The notes beneath the pieces are model-generated. The model saw nothing but the letters and a program-made list of their open reading frames with translations, ran no database searches and was not told the origin of the DNA. From an uncultured Rhodobacter sp. (GTDB lineage Bacteria; Pseudomonadota; Alphaproteobacteria; Rhodobacterales; Rhodobacteraceae): DNA of 42,398 nt. The stretch spans positions 1 to 42,398 of the forward strand of contig CALGTJ010000206.1 in assembly GCA_937901435.1 (NCBI GenBank), written 5' to 3'. The first letter of the stretch is position 1, and the number at the start of each line of letters is the position of its first letter. The position numbers and the translations under genes were made by a program. Below are positions 7,597-15,555 of this stretch, piece after piece.

Positions 7597-8976
7597 ATGT
7601 CCGCGAATGTCTCGATGCGGCTGACACCAACGCTGGTGTTGGCCGCGCTGGCCTTGTTTGGCACACTGGCTGTGGTGTTTTCCACGCCGGACATAGCCCT
7701 GCAAGTGGCCGCCATTTCGATCACCGCCGTGGTCTTTTTCGCGCTGCGCGTGGTGCCAGAGGCGCTGACCTCGCTGTGGTCGATCCTTGCCTTTCTCGCC
7801 ATCGGTGCCGCCCCCAAAGAGGTGATTTTTTCCGGCTTTTCCACGGGCGGTTTCTGGTTGCTGTTCTCAGGCCTGATCATCGGCGGCGCTATTACCCAGA
7901 CTGGGTTGGGCAAGCTTGTGGCAGGGCGCATTTTTCAGCACACGGGCACATCCTATGCGCGCGGCGTTTTGTTGCTTGCGATCACCGGGATGGGATTGGG
8001 CATGATGATCCCCTCGACCATTCCGCGCATTATCGTGCTTGTCCCCATCGCCATGGCGCTGGCAGAGGTGATGGGCCACCAGCAAGGCTCTAAGGGGCAG
8101 ATCGGCCTTGTGATAACCGCTGCCACATCAACCCTATTGCCGACCTATACCTTTTTGACCGCCAATATGCCCACCATCATCCACTACGGTGCGTTGGAAA
8201 CCCTTTATGGGCTGCATCCGTCCTATGCGGATTATTTCGTGCAACAACTGCCGGTCAATCTGGTGCGCTTTGTTCTGATCCTCGCACTGCTGTTGCCACT
8301 GGCGCGGACCATGCCTGTTTCTGAGACTGTTCCAGACGCACCTGTTCACCCGATGAGCCCGGTGCAAAAGCGCTTAGCTGCGTTGTTGAGCGTGTCGATC
8401 CTTCTGTGGGCGAGCGACACGTGGCATGGGATTTCACCCGCTTGGGTTGCCTTGGGTGTGGCGACCGTAGTTTTGCTGCCCGCCTCTGGCCTGCTGAACA
8501 AGGACGCGATGAAGACCAGTATCGACCTGTCACCTGCCTTTTTCCTTGCCGGCGTTTTTGCAATCAGCGCCGTGGTCGCCCATATTGGGCTGAACACCGA
8601 TCTTGCCGATGCAATCCTGCCCCGGCTACATCTGGGCGAGGGATCCCAGTTTCGCGATCTTTATGCGATTGTCGGCTTTTCCACCGCCTTTTCGCATCTG
8701 ACCACAGCTCCTGCCGCGCCCGTTGTCCTCGCCCCTCTGGCGATGCCAATGGCCGAGGCGGCAGGCTGGCCCGTATCAACCGTGGCCATGGCGCAGCTCA
8801 TCGGAATTGCCACGCCTTTACTGCCCTATCAGGCTCCGCCCTTGATCATCGCCCTCGCCCTGTCTGGCATCCCAAGCGGGATGCTGACGCGTGTCTGTCT
8901 GGGCATCGGCCTTGGCACCTTTGTGGTTGGCCTGCCACTCACCTATCTGTGGTGGCAGGCCATCGGAGCCCTCTAG
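7597..8976 (+). CDS. DASS/SLC13-type anion permease
   Basis: This 459-residue protein has about 11-12 hydrophobic segments. Paired motifs recall the divalent anion:sodium symporter and ion-transporter superfamily: STIPRIIVLVPIAMALAE after the first repeat, TTAPAAPVVLAPLAMPMAE in the second, and TAATSTLLPTYTFLTANMP. The ATG follows the TAA of the preceding gene without a gap, so translation is coupled. It ends the operon and overlaps the convergent gene at 8973 by 4 bases. The operon thus carries two unrelated carboxylate transport systems (TRAP and DASS). It may act in import of a second substrate or in export of a product. Confidence 0.83.
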   Translation: MSANVSMRLTPTLVLAALALFGTLAVVFSTPDIALQVAAISITAVVFFALRVVPEALTSLWSILAFLAIGAAPKEVIFSGFSTGGFWLLFSGLIIGGAITQTGLGKLVAGRIFQHTGTSYARGVLLLAITGMGLGMMIPSTIPRIIVLVPIAMALAEVMGHQQGSKGQIGLVITAATSTLLPTYTFLTANMPTIIHYGALETLYGLHPSYADYFVQQLPVNLVRFVLILALLLPLARTMPVSETVPDAPVHPMSPVQKRLAALLSVSILLWASDTWHGISPAWVALGVATVVLLPASGLLNKDAMKTSIDLSPAFFLAGVFAISAVVAHIGLNTDLADAILPRLHLGEGSQFRDLYAIVGFSTAFSHLTTAPAAPVVLAPLAMPMAEAAGWPVSTVAMAQLIGIATPLLPYQAPPLIIALALSGIPSGMLTRVCLGIGLGTFVVGLPLTYLWWQAIGAL

Positions 8977-9860
8977 GAGATCGGGGTCGCAAGCGATTTC
9001 AACACCGCGTGAACGGCGGCAGTATCCTGTTTCTGCCGCCCCTGCCCCATAGCGCCAAGGTAGGACGACAGGCTGGCCGCCAGCAGCGGAATAGGCGTTT
9101 CCACCTCGCGCGCATAGTCGAGGATCAGCGACATATCCTTCATAAAGACTTCGTTTTTCATCGTCGCAGGCTCGTAAACCCCCTGCACCATCATCGGACC
9201 GCGCACCTCTAACATCCGCGACTGCCCCGCCCCGGCGCTAAGCGCATCCAGCGCCATCTGCAAATCGAGGCCGGATTTTTCCGCCATCACCAGCGCCTCG
9301 GCCGCAGCAACATTGTGGATCGCCACCAGCAGATTCGCGACCATCTTCAGCTTCATCCCCGCCCCGAAGGGCCCAACGTAAACCGTACTCTTTGAGATCG
9401 CATCGAACACCGGGCGCGCGGTTTCCACCGCCCCTTGATCGCCACTGGCAAAGACCACCAGATCGGCCACTTTCGCCTGTGCGCCAGTGCCTGAAACCGG
9501 ACAATCCAGCAGGATGCCCCCTGCCCCCTCGATCACCTCGCGCGCGGCCTCTTTGTCAGGGACAGCAAAGGTGCCAAGTTCCAGCACCACAGTGCCGGGG
9601 CGCAGGACCTTTGCCAGATCAGCAACCACCGATTCCAGCACCTTGGGTGAGGCCAGCGCCAGCAGGATCACGTCACACTCTGCCCCAAGCACACCAAAGT
9701 CATTCGTCGTACGCCCGCCTGCCGCCTCGACCACGGCGCGCGCGCCGTCAACGGGATCAACGCCAATGACAGGCATCGCAGGGATCAGGTTCAGCGCATA
9801 GGCCTGCCCCATGATCCCAAGGCCGATAATTCCAACAGGTTTGACGGTATCTTGCGACAT
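8973..9860 (-). CDS. NAD(P)-dependent beta-hydroxyacid dehydrogenase (HIBADH family), copy 1
   Basis: This is a 295-residue member of the 3-hydroxyisobutyrate/tartronate-semialdehyde/6-phosphogluconate dehydrogenase family. The Rossmann motif is GIIGLGIMGQ (residues 10-19). The substrate loop is DCPVSGTGAQA (119-129). The catalytic Lys is about 172, in the GAGMKLKMVANL stretch, with Asn 176. It oxidises a 3-hydroxy acid (or reduces the semialdehyde) in the cytosol. It is the last gene of the minus-strand operon starting at 13451, 12 bases after the GntR gene. It is one of three family members in that operon; identity among them is visibly low outside motifs, so they probably have different substrates. 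Confidence 0.9.
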   Translation of the reverse strand: MSQDTVKPVGIIGLGIMGQAYALNLIPAMPVIGVDPVDGARAVVEAAGGRTTNDFGVLGAECDVILLALASPKVLESVVADLAKVLRPGTVVLELGTFAVPDKEAAREVIEGAGGILLDCPVSGTGAQAKVADLVVFASGDQGAVETARPVFDAISKSTVYVGPFGAGMKLKMVANLLVAIHNVAAAEALVMAEKSGLDLQMALDALSAGAGQSRMLEVRGPMMVQGVYEPATMKNEVFMKDMSLILDYAREVETPIPLLAASLSSYLGAMGQGRQKQDTAAVHAVLKSLATPIS

Positions 9861-9872
9861 AGCAGAGTCCTT

Positions 9873-10628
9873 TCAGACGGTAGGGGTTTGTTTTTGAAAC
9901 TCGAAATTCAGGGCAAAGCGGTTTTCCGGGTGGATCGAGGAGGTCACAAGATAGACCTCGCCATCCGCAGCCTTGTAGCGGCGCAGGATGATCATCGCAG
10001 GCGCGCCCGCTACGCATTGCATTGGTCCGGCAATCTCGTCGTCAATCCGACCGACAAAAACCTGAACCTGCGCCTCGGCGGCATGCTGGGCGTGCTGTGC
10101 CTCGATCTGACTTAGCAGCGATGCACCGTCTGGGTTGGGCAGATCCAGGACATCTGCCAGATCCGGTCGCAAATAGGCGTTGAGCCAAGAGATCGGGGCA
10201 TCTGTCACCCGGATCAGCCGCATCGCCGTCAGATGCACCCAAGTCCGCCCCGACGGCACCCCCAGAAGATGCGCCATCTGGGCAGAGGTCTTGAGGGTTT
10301 GCACGGAAAGATCGCGCCGATAGGTCTCTCCCGGATAGCGCAGCAATTCCTCAAAGCTGGACATGCTGTGGGTGATGACCTCGCGCGGGGTCTGACGCAC
10401 CACATAGGTGCCCACGCCAGCGCGCGCCTCGACCAGCCCGGCCTTGCGCAGATTGCCAAGCGCCTGACGCACGGTAAAACGACTTGCCGATAACTGCGCG
10501 CAAAGCGCCTGTTCCGTGGGCAACAAATCCCCAAGCGCAAAGCTGCCATCTGCGATGCGGGCGCGCAGTTCGGCCTCGATCTCGGCATATTTGGCGCGGG
10601 GCTTGACGCGGCGATACTCGGCGCTCAT
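9873..10628 (-). CDS. GntR-family regulator with UTRA domain (HutC type)
   Basis: This 251-residue repressor has an N-terminal winged helix (residues about 12-75, with DLLPTEQALCAQLSASRFTV as the recognition region). A C-terminal UTRA ligand-binding domain follows, ending with AMIILRRYKAADGEVYLV and SSIHPENRFALNFEF. Its start overlaps the stop of the preceding dehydrogenase by 4 bases (ATGA), so it is co-translated with the operon it probably controls. The palindrome TTGTCCGGACAA at 13499-13510, ahead of the operon, is a candidate target, but it could also belong to the FCD regulator at 13563. The effector is probably a sugar acid or related metabolite. Confidence 0.9.
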   Translation of the reverse strand: MSAEYRRVKPRAKYAEIEAELRARIADGSFALGDLLPTEQALCAQLSASRFTVRQALGNLRKAGLVEARAGVGTYVVRQTPREVITHSMSSFEELLRYPGETYRRDLSVQTLKTSAQMAHLLGVPSGRTWVHLTAMRLIRVTDAPISWLNAYLRPDLADVLDLPNPDGASLLSQIEAQHAQHAAEAQVQVFVGRIDDEIAGPMQCVAGAPAMIILRRYKAADGEVYLVTSSIHPENRFALNFEFQKQTPTV

Positions 10629-11491
10629 GTGTGCGGGTCCGACGATTGCGCCCTCTCGATCGCCAGAAGGATCGCGGAATTGTCCAGATCGCCTTCGTCA
10701 TGGTCAAGGCAATCCTGCATCATCTGCAAATAGGTCTGCGCAAAGGGCAAAGCCTGCCCTGCCTTTGCCCCCGCCTCACGGATCAGGGCAAAGTCCTTGG
10801 CCGATTGCGCAATGCGCCCTAACGGGCGGAAATCACGCCCCACCATCAGCGGACCCTTACCCGACATCACCGCGGACGAGGCTGCCGTGACCTGCAATAG
10901 CGGCAGAAAGGCAGCAGGGTCCAGCCCCAGCCCCTTGGCAAACACCAGCCCTTCGGCCAAGGCCGCGCGGTTCAGCCCCAGCACCAGATTGACGGCCAGT
11001 TTGGCGCGATTGCCCTGCCCGATGCCGCCTAGATAATGCTGACTACGGCCCAAAGCGCTGAACAACCCGGATTGCGCGGCGCATACCGACGCTTCGCCAC
11101 CCAGCAGAAACACCGCGTTGCCATGCGCAAGATCTTTGCTTGTGCCAGAAAGAGGCGCCTCGATCAGGTCGATCTGCTTGGTCTTGGCAAGACGGGCCAG
11201 ATCCGGCATCTCGTCCGGATCACAGGTGCTGGTCGAAATCACAACCGCCCCGGTTCCATCGGGTGCAGAGGCGATGACCTGACGCAATTGCGCCGTATCA
11301 AACACCGCCGTCAAAATGGTCGGGGCCTGCCAGACCTCGTCAGACGTCATGCCCTTGCCGCCAATATCCTCGAATGCCTCTACGGCCTGCGGACTGGGGT
11401 CATAGCCGATAACGTCATACCCGGCAGCGACCAAACGGCGGGTCAAGGCCTGCCCGATCAGCCCGAGTCCGAGAACACCGATCTGCGTCAT
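10625..11491 (-). CDS. NAD(P)-dependent beta-hydroxyacid dehydrogenase (HIBADH family), copy 2
   Basis: This is a 288-residue protein. The nucleotide motif is GVLGLGLIGQAL at residues 5-16, the substrate loop is EAPLSGTSKDLAHG, and the catalytic Lys lies in GQGNRAKLAVNL. The overall pattern resembles tartronate-semialdehyde reductase and L-threonate dehydrogenase-type proteins. The start overlaps the previous gene's stop by 4 bases, and its own stop overlaps the GntR start. It has no signal peptide or extra domain. The substrate is not determined by sequence; a four-carbon or branched sugar acid is plausible given the neighbourhood. Confidence 0.9.
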   Translation of the reverse strand: MTQIGVLGLGLIGQALTRRLVAAGYDVIGYDPSPQAVEAFEDIGGKGMTSDEVWQAPTILTAVFDTAQLRQVIASAPDGTGAVVISTSTCDPDEMPDLARLAKTKQIDLIEAPLSGTSKDLAHGNAVFLLGGEASVCAAQSGLFSALGRSQHYLGGIGQGNRAKLAVNLVLGLNRAALAEGLVFAKGLGLDPAAFLPLLQVTAASSAVMSGKGPLMVGRDFRPLGRIAQSAKDFALIREAGAKAGQALPFAQTYLQMMQDCLDHDEGDLDNSAILLAIERAQSSDPHT

Positions 11492-12381
11492 TTTTCCTGC
11501 TCCATCCTGATGGCAAGACCCTCGTACAAGGGGAAAAGCTGCGAAAAATCGGTTCTTGCGTGTCCTTCGGCAAGCGCCATGGACAACAACCGGTGAGTCA
11601 TCTCGCCATAGGGCACCGGTGCCTCGTTGGCGCTGGCAAATCCAACGGCAAGCCCCAGATCCTTTTCGAGATTGCCCACGACAGACCGCGCGTTCATCGT
11701 CCCGCTTAGAATATCACGGGGAAAGCGGACCTCTGTTACGAAACTGCGCGCATTGCCCGCGTTCAGCACGTCCACGGCAGTGGCCAGATCCAATCCTGCC
11801 CGCTCTGCCAGCTGCAAGCCTTCGCAGGTCGCCATGAAACTACTGTGCAGGATCATGTTATGCACCAGTTTCATCGCGTGACCCGCGCCGACAGGGCCAA
11901 GGTGAAAGACCTGATTGGCGATCATGTCAAACACCGGCTGGGCCTCTGCCAGATCCTTGGGGTCCGCGCCCACCATCAGGGTCAGCGTGCCCGCATCGGC
12001 CCCCGCCGCCCCTCCGGTCATGGCTGCATCTAGATAGCGAAACCCCCGCCGCGCCAGATCATCGGCCAAAGCCCGGCTACGGGTCGGGTCCGACGTGGTA
12101 AGGTCGACCACAAGCTGTGACCGCTTGGCACTGCATCCGCTTAGCGCCGTTTCTATCTCTGATGTCGAGGGCACGGCGCAAAGCAGAATATCCACATGAT
12201 CAACCAACGCCTGTCCGGACAATGGTGTGACCGACGACGAAAGGCCAGCCCGATCATAGGCCGCCTCTGCCAGATCAGACACCGCAGTCAAACGCCCCAT
12301 GCGATCCAGATTGCGCGCAATTCCCTGACCCATTTGACCAAGGCCGATCACCCCGATATTTGCAGGTTGGGCCTTGCTCAT
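11488..12381 (-). CDS. NAD(P)-dependent beta-hydroxyacid dehydrogenase (HIBADH family), copy 3
   Basis: This is a 297-residue protein starting MSKAQPANIGVIGLGQMG. The Rossmann motif is GVIGLGQMGQGIARN, the substrate loop is DAAMTGGAAGADAG, and the catalytic Lys lies in GAGHAMKLVHNM. I chose ATG 12381 because it overlaps the stop of the Gfo/Idh gene by 4 bases and places the Rossmann motif at the N-terminus. The frame is open for 34 more codons, but that part is the antisense of the neighbouring reading frame. The substrate loop (MTGG instead of PxSG) differs from the other two copies, again pointing to a different substrate. Confidence 0.9.
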   Translation of the reverse strand: MSKAQPANIGVIGLGQMGQGIARNLDRMGRLTAVSDLAEAAYDRAGLSSSVTPLSGQALVDHVDILLCAVPSTSEIETALSGCSAKRSQLVVDLTTSDPTRSRALADDLARRGFRYLDAAMTGGAAGADAGTLTLMVGADPKDLAEAQPVFDMIANQVFHLGPVGAGHAMKLVHNMILHSSFMATCEGLQLAERAGLDLATAVDVLNAGNARSFVTEVRFPRDILSGTMNARSVVGNLEKDLGLAVGFASANEAPVPYGEMTHRLLSMALAEGHARTDFSQLFPLYEGLAIRMEQEK

Positions 12382-13451
12382 TTCGCGGCTTTCATATCCG
12401 CCAAGGTTGCCAGAGACGCGTTGGACAAGGGCAGGCCCACCACCTCGCCGATCTCTGCAGAGATATCCGCCGCATTGTAACATTCCATCACCATTCGCGC
12501 GTGTTCCGGCGCGACCATCGGCGCTGTGTCCAGCAGAACAGCCTCTAGGAAATGTAGCGTTTCAGGGCCCATTTGACCCGCGAACATATGATCGACATGC
12601 TCTCCGGGCATGGTCGACATCGGGTATTGTGTGCCCTCTGCGACGGTGTTCAGCCAGTTATCGCGCGATGTGTCATCAAGGATCAGCGCGCCTTCGGTCC
12701 CGGTGATTTCTATCCATGTCCCGCAATAGTTCGGATAGCTTGGCGGCAGGTTCCACCCGCCCCCGACCACAACCAGAGTGCCGTCATCCATCGTAACTGT
12801 GGACCACATGCAATCATAAGAGCCATTCAGCTCTTTCATATAGCCATAGGCCCCTTGTGAGTATACTTTCTGAGGCTTAGCGGGCGCCAGCAGCCACATG
12901 ACAAAGTCAAGATCATGGGTCGATTCCATCGCAGCGGGCGACAGTTTCACGCGATTCGCGATCTTTGCGCCAAGACTGCGCGACAGGTGGCGGCTGACCA
13001 TGACATTGACGACTTTGCCCAGTTTGCCCTCGGCGATGGACTTTTTGGCATAGGCGATCTTGGGGTTGAACCGCTGCGAATAACCGATGGTGAACTTGAC
13101 ACCCTTTTCGCGGGAGATCGCGATCAGATCATCCGCTTCCCACAGCTCGATGGCGATCGGTTTTTCCAGCAGCACATGCTTGCCTGCCTTCAGGCAATCG
13201 CGCGCAATCGGGTAATGAGAGCCTTCGGGTGTCGTCGAGATATAGACCACCTCAATCGCCGGATTCGCGATGATATCCCGATAATCCAGCGTCGCCGTCG
13301 TGGGGTTCGTCAGCGCCTTGACCTCTGCCAGACGCTCTGGCTTGATCTCGCAAATGTGCAAACGATCCACCAAGGCTGATTTCGCCAGAGTTTCCGCGCG
13401 GAGGCCGCCACACCACCCTGTTCCGATGACTGCCACTTCAACCTGCCGCAT
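12378..13451 (-). CDS. Gfo/Idh/MocA-family oxidoreductase
   Basis: This 357-residue NAD(P)-dependent sugar or inositol dehydrogenase-type protein is the first gene of the five-gene minus-strand operon. The N-terminal Rossmann motif is VIGTGWCGGLRAE. The family signature EKPIAIE carries the catalytic lysine, and the second domain contains ESTHDLDFVMWLL with the conserved His-Asp pair. It should oxidise a cyclic polyol, sugar or sugar derivative to a ketone or lactone. Its promoter region (13452-13562) carries a perfect 12-base palindrome. The next four genes overlap or nearly touch, so transcription as one unit is very likely. Confidence 0.9.
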   Translation of the reverse strand: MRQVEVAVIGTGWCGGLRAETLAKSALVDRLHICEIKPERLAEVKALTNPTTATLDYRDIIANPAIEVVYISTTPEGSHYPIARDCLKAGKHVLLEKPIAIELWEADDLIAISREKGVKFTIGYSQRFNPKIAYAKKSIAEGKLGKVVNVMVSRHLSRSLGAKIANRVKLSPAAMESTHDLDFVMWLLAPAKPQKVYSQGAYGYMKELNGSYDCMWSTVTMDDGTLVVVGGGWNLPPSYPNYCGTWIEITGTEGALILDDTSRDNWLNTVAEGTQYPMSTMPGEHVDHMFAGQMGPETLHFLEAVLLDTAPMVAPEHARMVMECYNAADISAEIGEVVGLPLSNASLATLADMKAAK

Positions 13452-13498
13452 GACTGACCCTTTTCCTTAAATATAGTTGTCAAAAGAAGACTACCACA

Positions 13499-13510
13499 TT
13501 GTCCGGACAA
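13499..13510. promoter_or_regulatory. Palindromic operator candidate TTGTCCGGACAA
   Basis: This is a perfect 12-base palindrome 48 bases upstream of the Gfo/Idh start and 53 bases past the stop of the FCD GntR gene. TTGTC-GACAA type sites occur as operators of several GntR-family regulators. On the minus strand an AT-rich TATATT lies between it and the start. I find no second copy in the window. It may be the target of the UTRA GntR protein encoded in the same operon (inference). Confidence 0.5.
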
Positions 13511-13562
13511 ATGAAGCCGATTCTACCGTTTTCAGACGGGGCCAAAGCCAGAAAAATCGGCC

Positions 13563-14246
13563 CTATCCGCCAGCCCCGGTCGTCATCGTGTTCAAGGTCG
13601 AGGTCAGATGCGCCTTCATCGCCCTATGCGCCCATGCACCGTCCCGTATTTCAAGCGCCCGAGCAATTTCGTCATGTTCATCGAACGAGTGGTAATCCAG
13701 GCTTGGGGCGGTATCTGGCGTGTTCAACCGGCCCCAAACCACCACCAAACGCACCCCGTTGATAATCTTGTGGACCTCGTGCAACAGGGAATTTCCCGAG
13801 GCCTGCGCGATCAGGTCGTGAAAATCCGCGTCCAGTTTTTCATATTTCGCCCAGCTGTTCGCCGCGCGCATGGCGGTCGCCAATGTGCGCAATTCACGCA
13901 ATTGAAAAGGCGATCCGTGGATCGCGGCCATCGCGGCCAACTCTGGCTCTAACGCAATCCGCGCCACCATCGCCTCATGTGGGCCGGTGCGTTCTGCCAA
14001 GGCGGCGGTGCCGGAAGCCGTCGAAAAGACACGCGTGGCCGAGGGGCGTTTTGCCAGAAATGTGCCTCGGCCCACGCCCCGTTCCAAACGTCCGTCAACT
14101 TCCATCACCAGCAAGGCCTTGCGCAATTCGGCCCGCGTGACGCCGAGAGTGCTGGCAAGGTCTCGTTCTGCTGGCAGCCGGGCGCCCTCCTTGAGACCGG
14201 ACGACGCGATCCAAGAGCGCAGCCTTGTGTGAACTTTGTCTTCCAT
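13563..14246 (-). CDS. GntR-family regulator, FadR subfamily (FCD domain)
   Basis: This 227-residue regulator has a winged-helix domain (residues 1-70; GARLPAERDLASTLGVTRAE is the recognition part, and GRLERGVGRGTFLAKR the wing). An all-helical FCD domain follows, with the metal-binding pattern DADFHDLIAQASGN and a later HDEIARALEIRDG helix. I chose ATG 14246 (MEDKVHTRL); the frame opens 34 codons earlier without a family-like N-terminus. It is divergent from the Ldh-family gene, with one TTGGT-CA-ACCAA palindrome in between. FadR-type regulators bind exactly this kind of GGT-ACC palindrome, so this protein is the best candidate for all five copies in the window. The ligand is likely a carboxylic acid. 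Confidence 0.92.
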   Translation of the reverse strand: MEDKVHTRLRSWIASSGLKEGARLPAERDLASTLGVTRAELRKALLVMEVDGRLERGVGRGTFLAKRPSATRVFSTASGTAALAERTGPHEAMVARIALEPELAAMAAIHGSPFQLRELRTLATAMRAANSWAKYEKLDADFHDLIAQASGNSLLHEVHKIINGVRLVVVWGRLNTPDTAPSLDYHSFDEHDEIARALEIRDGAWAHRAMKAHLTSTLNTMTTGAGG

Positions 14247-14388
14247 TGATTTACCAATTCGCTGCGGATGGCGCAGTTTTCCAGAGTCGATTTCCACGAT
14301 TGACACCCAGAAAATATGAGCCGAACTTGAGGTTACCCGATCAATCATAATCCATTATAAGATTGTCATAGAGTGTCATAGATTGGCA

Positions 14389-14404
14389 AATTGGTCAACC
14401 AATT
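14389..14404. promoter_or_regulatory. FadR/GntR-type operator, site 3
   Basis: AATTGGTCAACCAATT has 7-base arms around CA. It lies 48 bases before the Ldh-family start and 142 bases before the regulator's start. It overlaps the -10 position expected from TTGTCA at 14363-14368. Binding here could control both the Ldh-family gene and the regulator itself. Confidence 0.78.
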
Positions 14405-14452
14405 GACGGTACAGACACAGCGACCCTGAAACAACATCACAAGAGGCAACCC

Positions 14453-15502
14453 ATGTCAGCCCCCCCAATATCTTACGCAGCCCTACAAGCCTTCATCGAA
14501 CGCGCTTTTGTCGCCGTCGGCATCCCCCAAGCCGATGCGCAGACAACCGCGTCGCTTATGGCGCGGGCCGATCTGATCGGGCAGGATGGGCACGGTGCGT
14601 TTCGGTTGCCGCAATACATTCGCCGTATTCAGGCGGGCGGCGTGAACAAGACACCCAAGTTCCACATCATAGAGGAACGCGCGGCGACGGCCGTGGTAGA
14701 TGGCGACAACGGGATGGGACATCTTGTGATGCACCATGCGACCGAACTGGCGATGAAAAAGGCAGAGACAACCGGGGTCGCCTGGGTCGGCGCACGTTTT
14801 TCCAACCATGCCGGGCCTGCCTCTCTTTACGCGATGATGCCGCTGAAACGCGATATGATCGGGCTGTACGTGGCCGTTGGCAGCGCCAATCATCTGCCGC
14901 CATGGGGTGGCACCGAAATGTTGCTGAGCACCAATCCCATCGCTGTGGCGATCCCCGGCGCGAAATATCCGCCGATCGTTCTGGATATGGCCACCACCGT
15001 GGCCGCCTATGGCAAGGTCAAGACCGCCGCGCAACGGGGCGAGATGATGCCAGAGGGCTGGATGATCGACTGCGATGGCAATCCGTTGACCGATCCGACC
15101 CGCGCGTCAGAGGGGTTTCTGCTGCCGATTGGCGGGCCCAAAGGCTATGGTCTTGCGCTGATCTTTGGCATTCTCGCGGGCACCCTGAACGGGGCGGCCT
15201 TTGGGCGCGATGTCATTGATTTCAACGCCGATGACGCCTCGACGACGAACACCGGACAGTTCATTCTGGCGCTGGATATCAAGGCTTTTGCAGATCCCGA
15301 CAGGTTCCGCGCCAGCATCGACAACGTTTGGGAAGAGATGAAATCGGCGCCAAAGATGACCGGAGTGTCAGAGATCCGTCTGCCCGGAGAGCGATTGGAC
15401 AAGGTGACCCGCGAACGCACGGAACATGGCATTCCGCTGGCTCCGGCGCTAAAGGCGCAACTGGATGATCTGGCCACCCGTTTGGGGATTGCCCCCCTCT
15501 AA
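14453..15502 (+). CDS. Ldh-family oxidoreductase (malate/lactate/ureidoglycolate dehydrogenase type)
   Basis: This is a 349-residue NAD(P)-dependent dehydrogenase of the YlbC/ComC/MdH type, unrelated to classical Rossmann lactate dehydrogenases. The catalytic His is about 47 in DLIGQDGHGAFRLP. Family segments GDNGMGHL, SNHAGPAS, LLSTNPIAVAIP, VLDMATT and GGPKGYGLALI are all present in order. The length is normal. It should oxidise a 2-hydroxy acid to a 2-oxo acid, or the reverse. It stands alone, ends in a bidirectional terminator, and is separated from the divergent FCD GntR gene by an operator. Confidence 0.9.
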   Translation: MSAPPISYAALQAFIERAFVAVGIPQADAQTTASLMARADLIGQDGHGAFRLPQYIRRIQAGGVNKTPKFHIIEERAATAVVDGDNGMGHLVMHHATELAMKKAETTGVAWVGARFSNHAGPASLYAMMPLKRDMIGLYVAVGSANHLPPWGGTEMLLSTNPIAVAIPGAKYPPIVLDMATTVAAYGKVKTAAQRGEMMPEGWMIDCDGNPLTDPTRASEGFLLPIGGPKGYGLALIFGILAGTLNGAAFGRDVIDFNADDASTTNTGQFILALDIKAFADPDRFRASIDNVWEEMKSAPKMTGVSEIRLPGERLDKVTRERTEHGIPLAPALKAQLDDLATRLGIAPL

Positions 15503-15507
15503 CGGAA

Positions 15508-15536
15508 AAGGGTGGCGCAAAACCAGCGCCACCCTT
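15508..15536. terminator. Bidirectional terminator between Ldh-family gene and tctC
   Basis: AAGGGTGGCGC (15508-15518) pairs with GCGCCACCCTT (15526-15536) in an 11-base perfect stem with a 7-base loop. It lies 6 bases after the plus-strand stop and 20 bases past the minus-strand stop. T-rich sequence follows on the plus strand, and AAAA precedes it (TTTT for the minus strand), so it can end both convergent transcripts. Confidence 0.88.
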
Positions 15537-15555
15537 CTGATTTTATTGCACTGTC

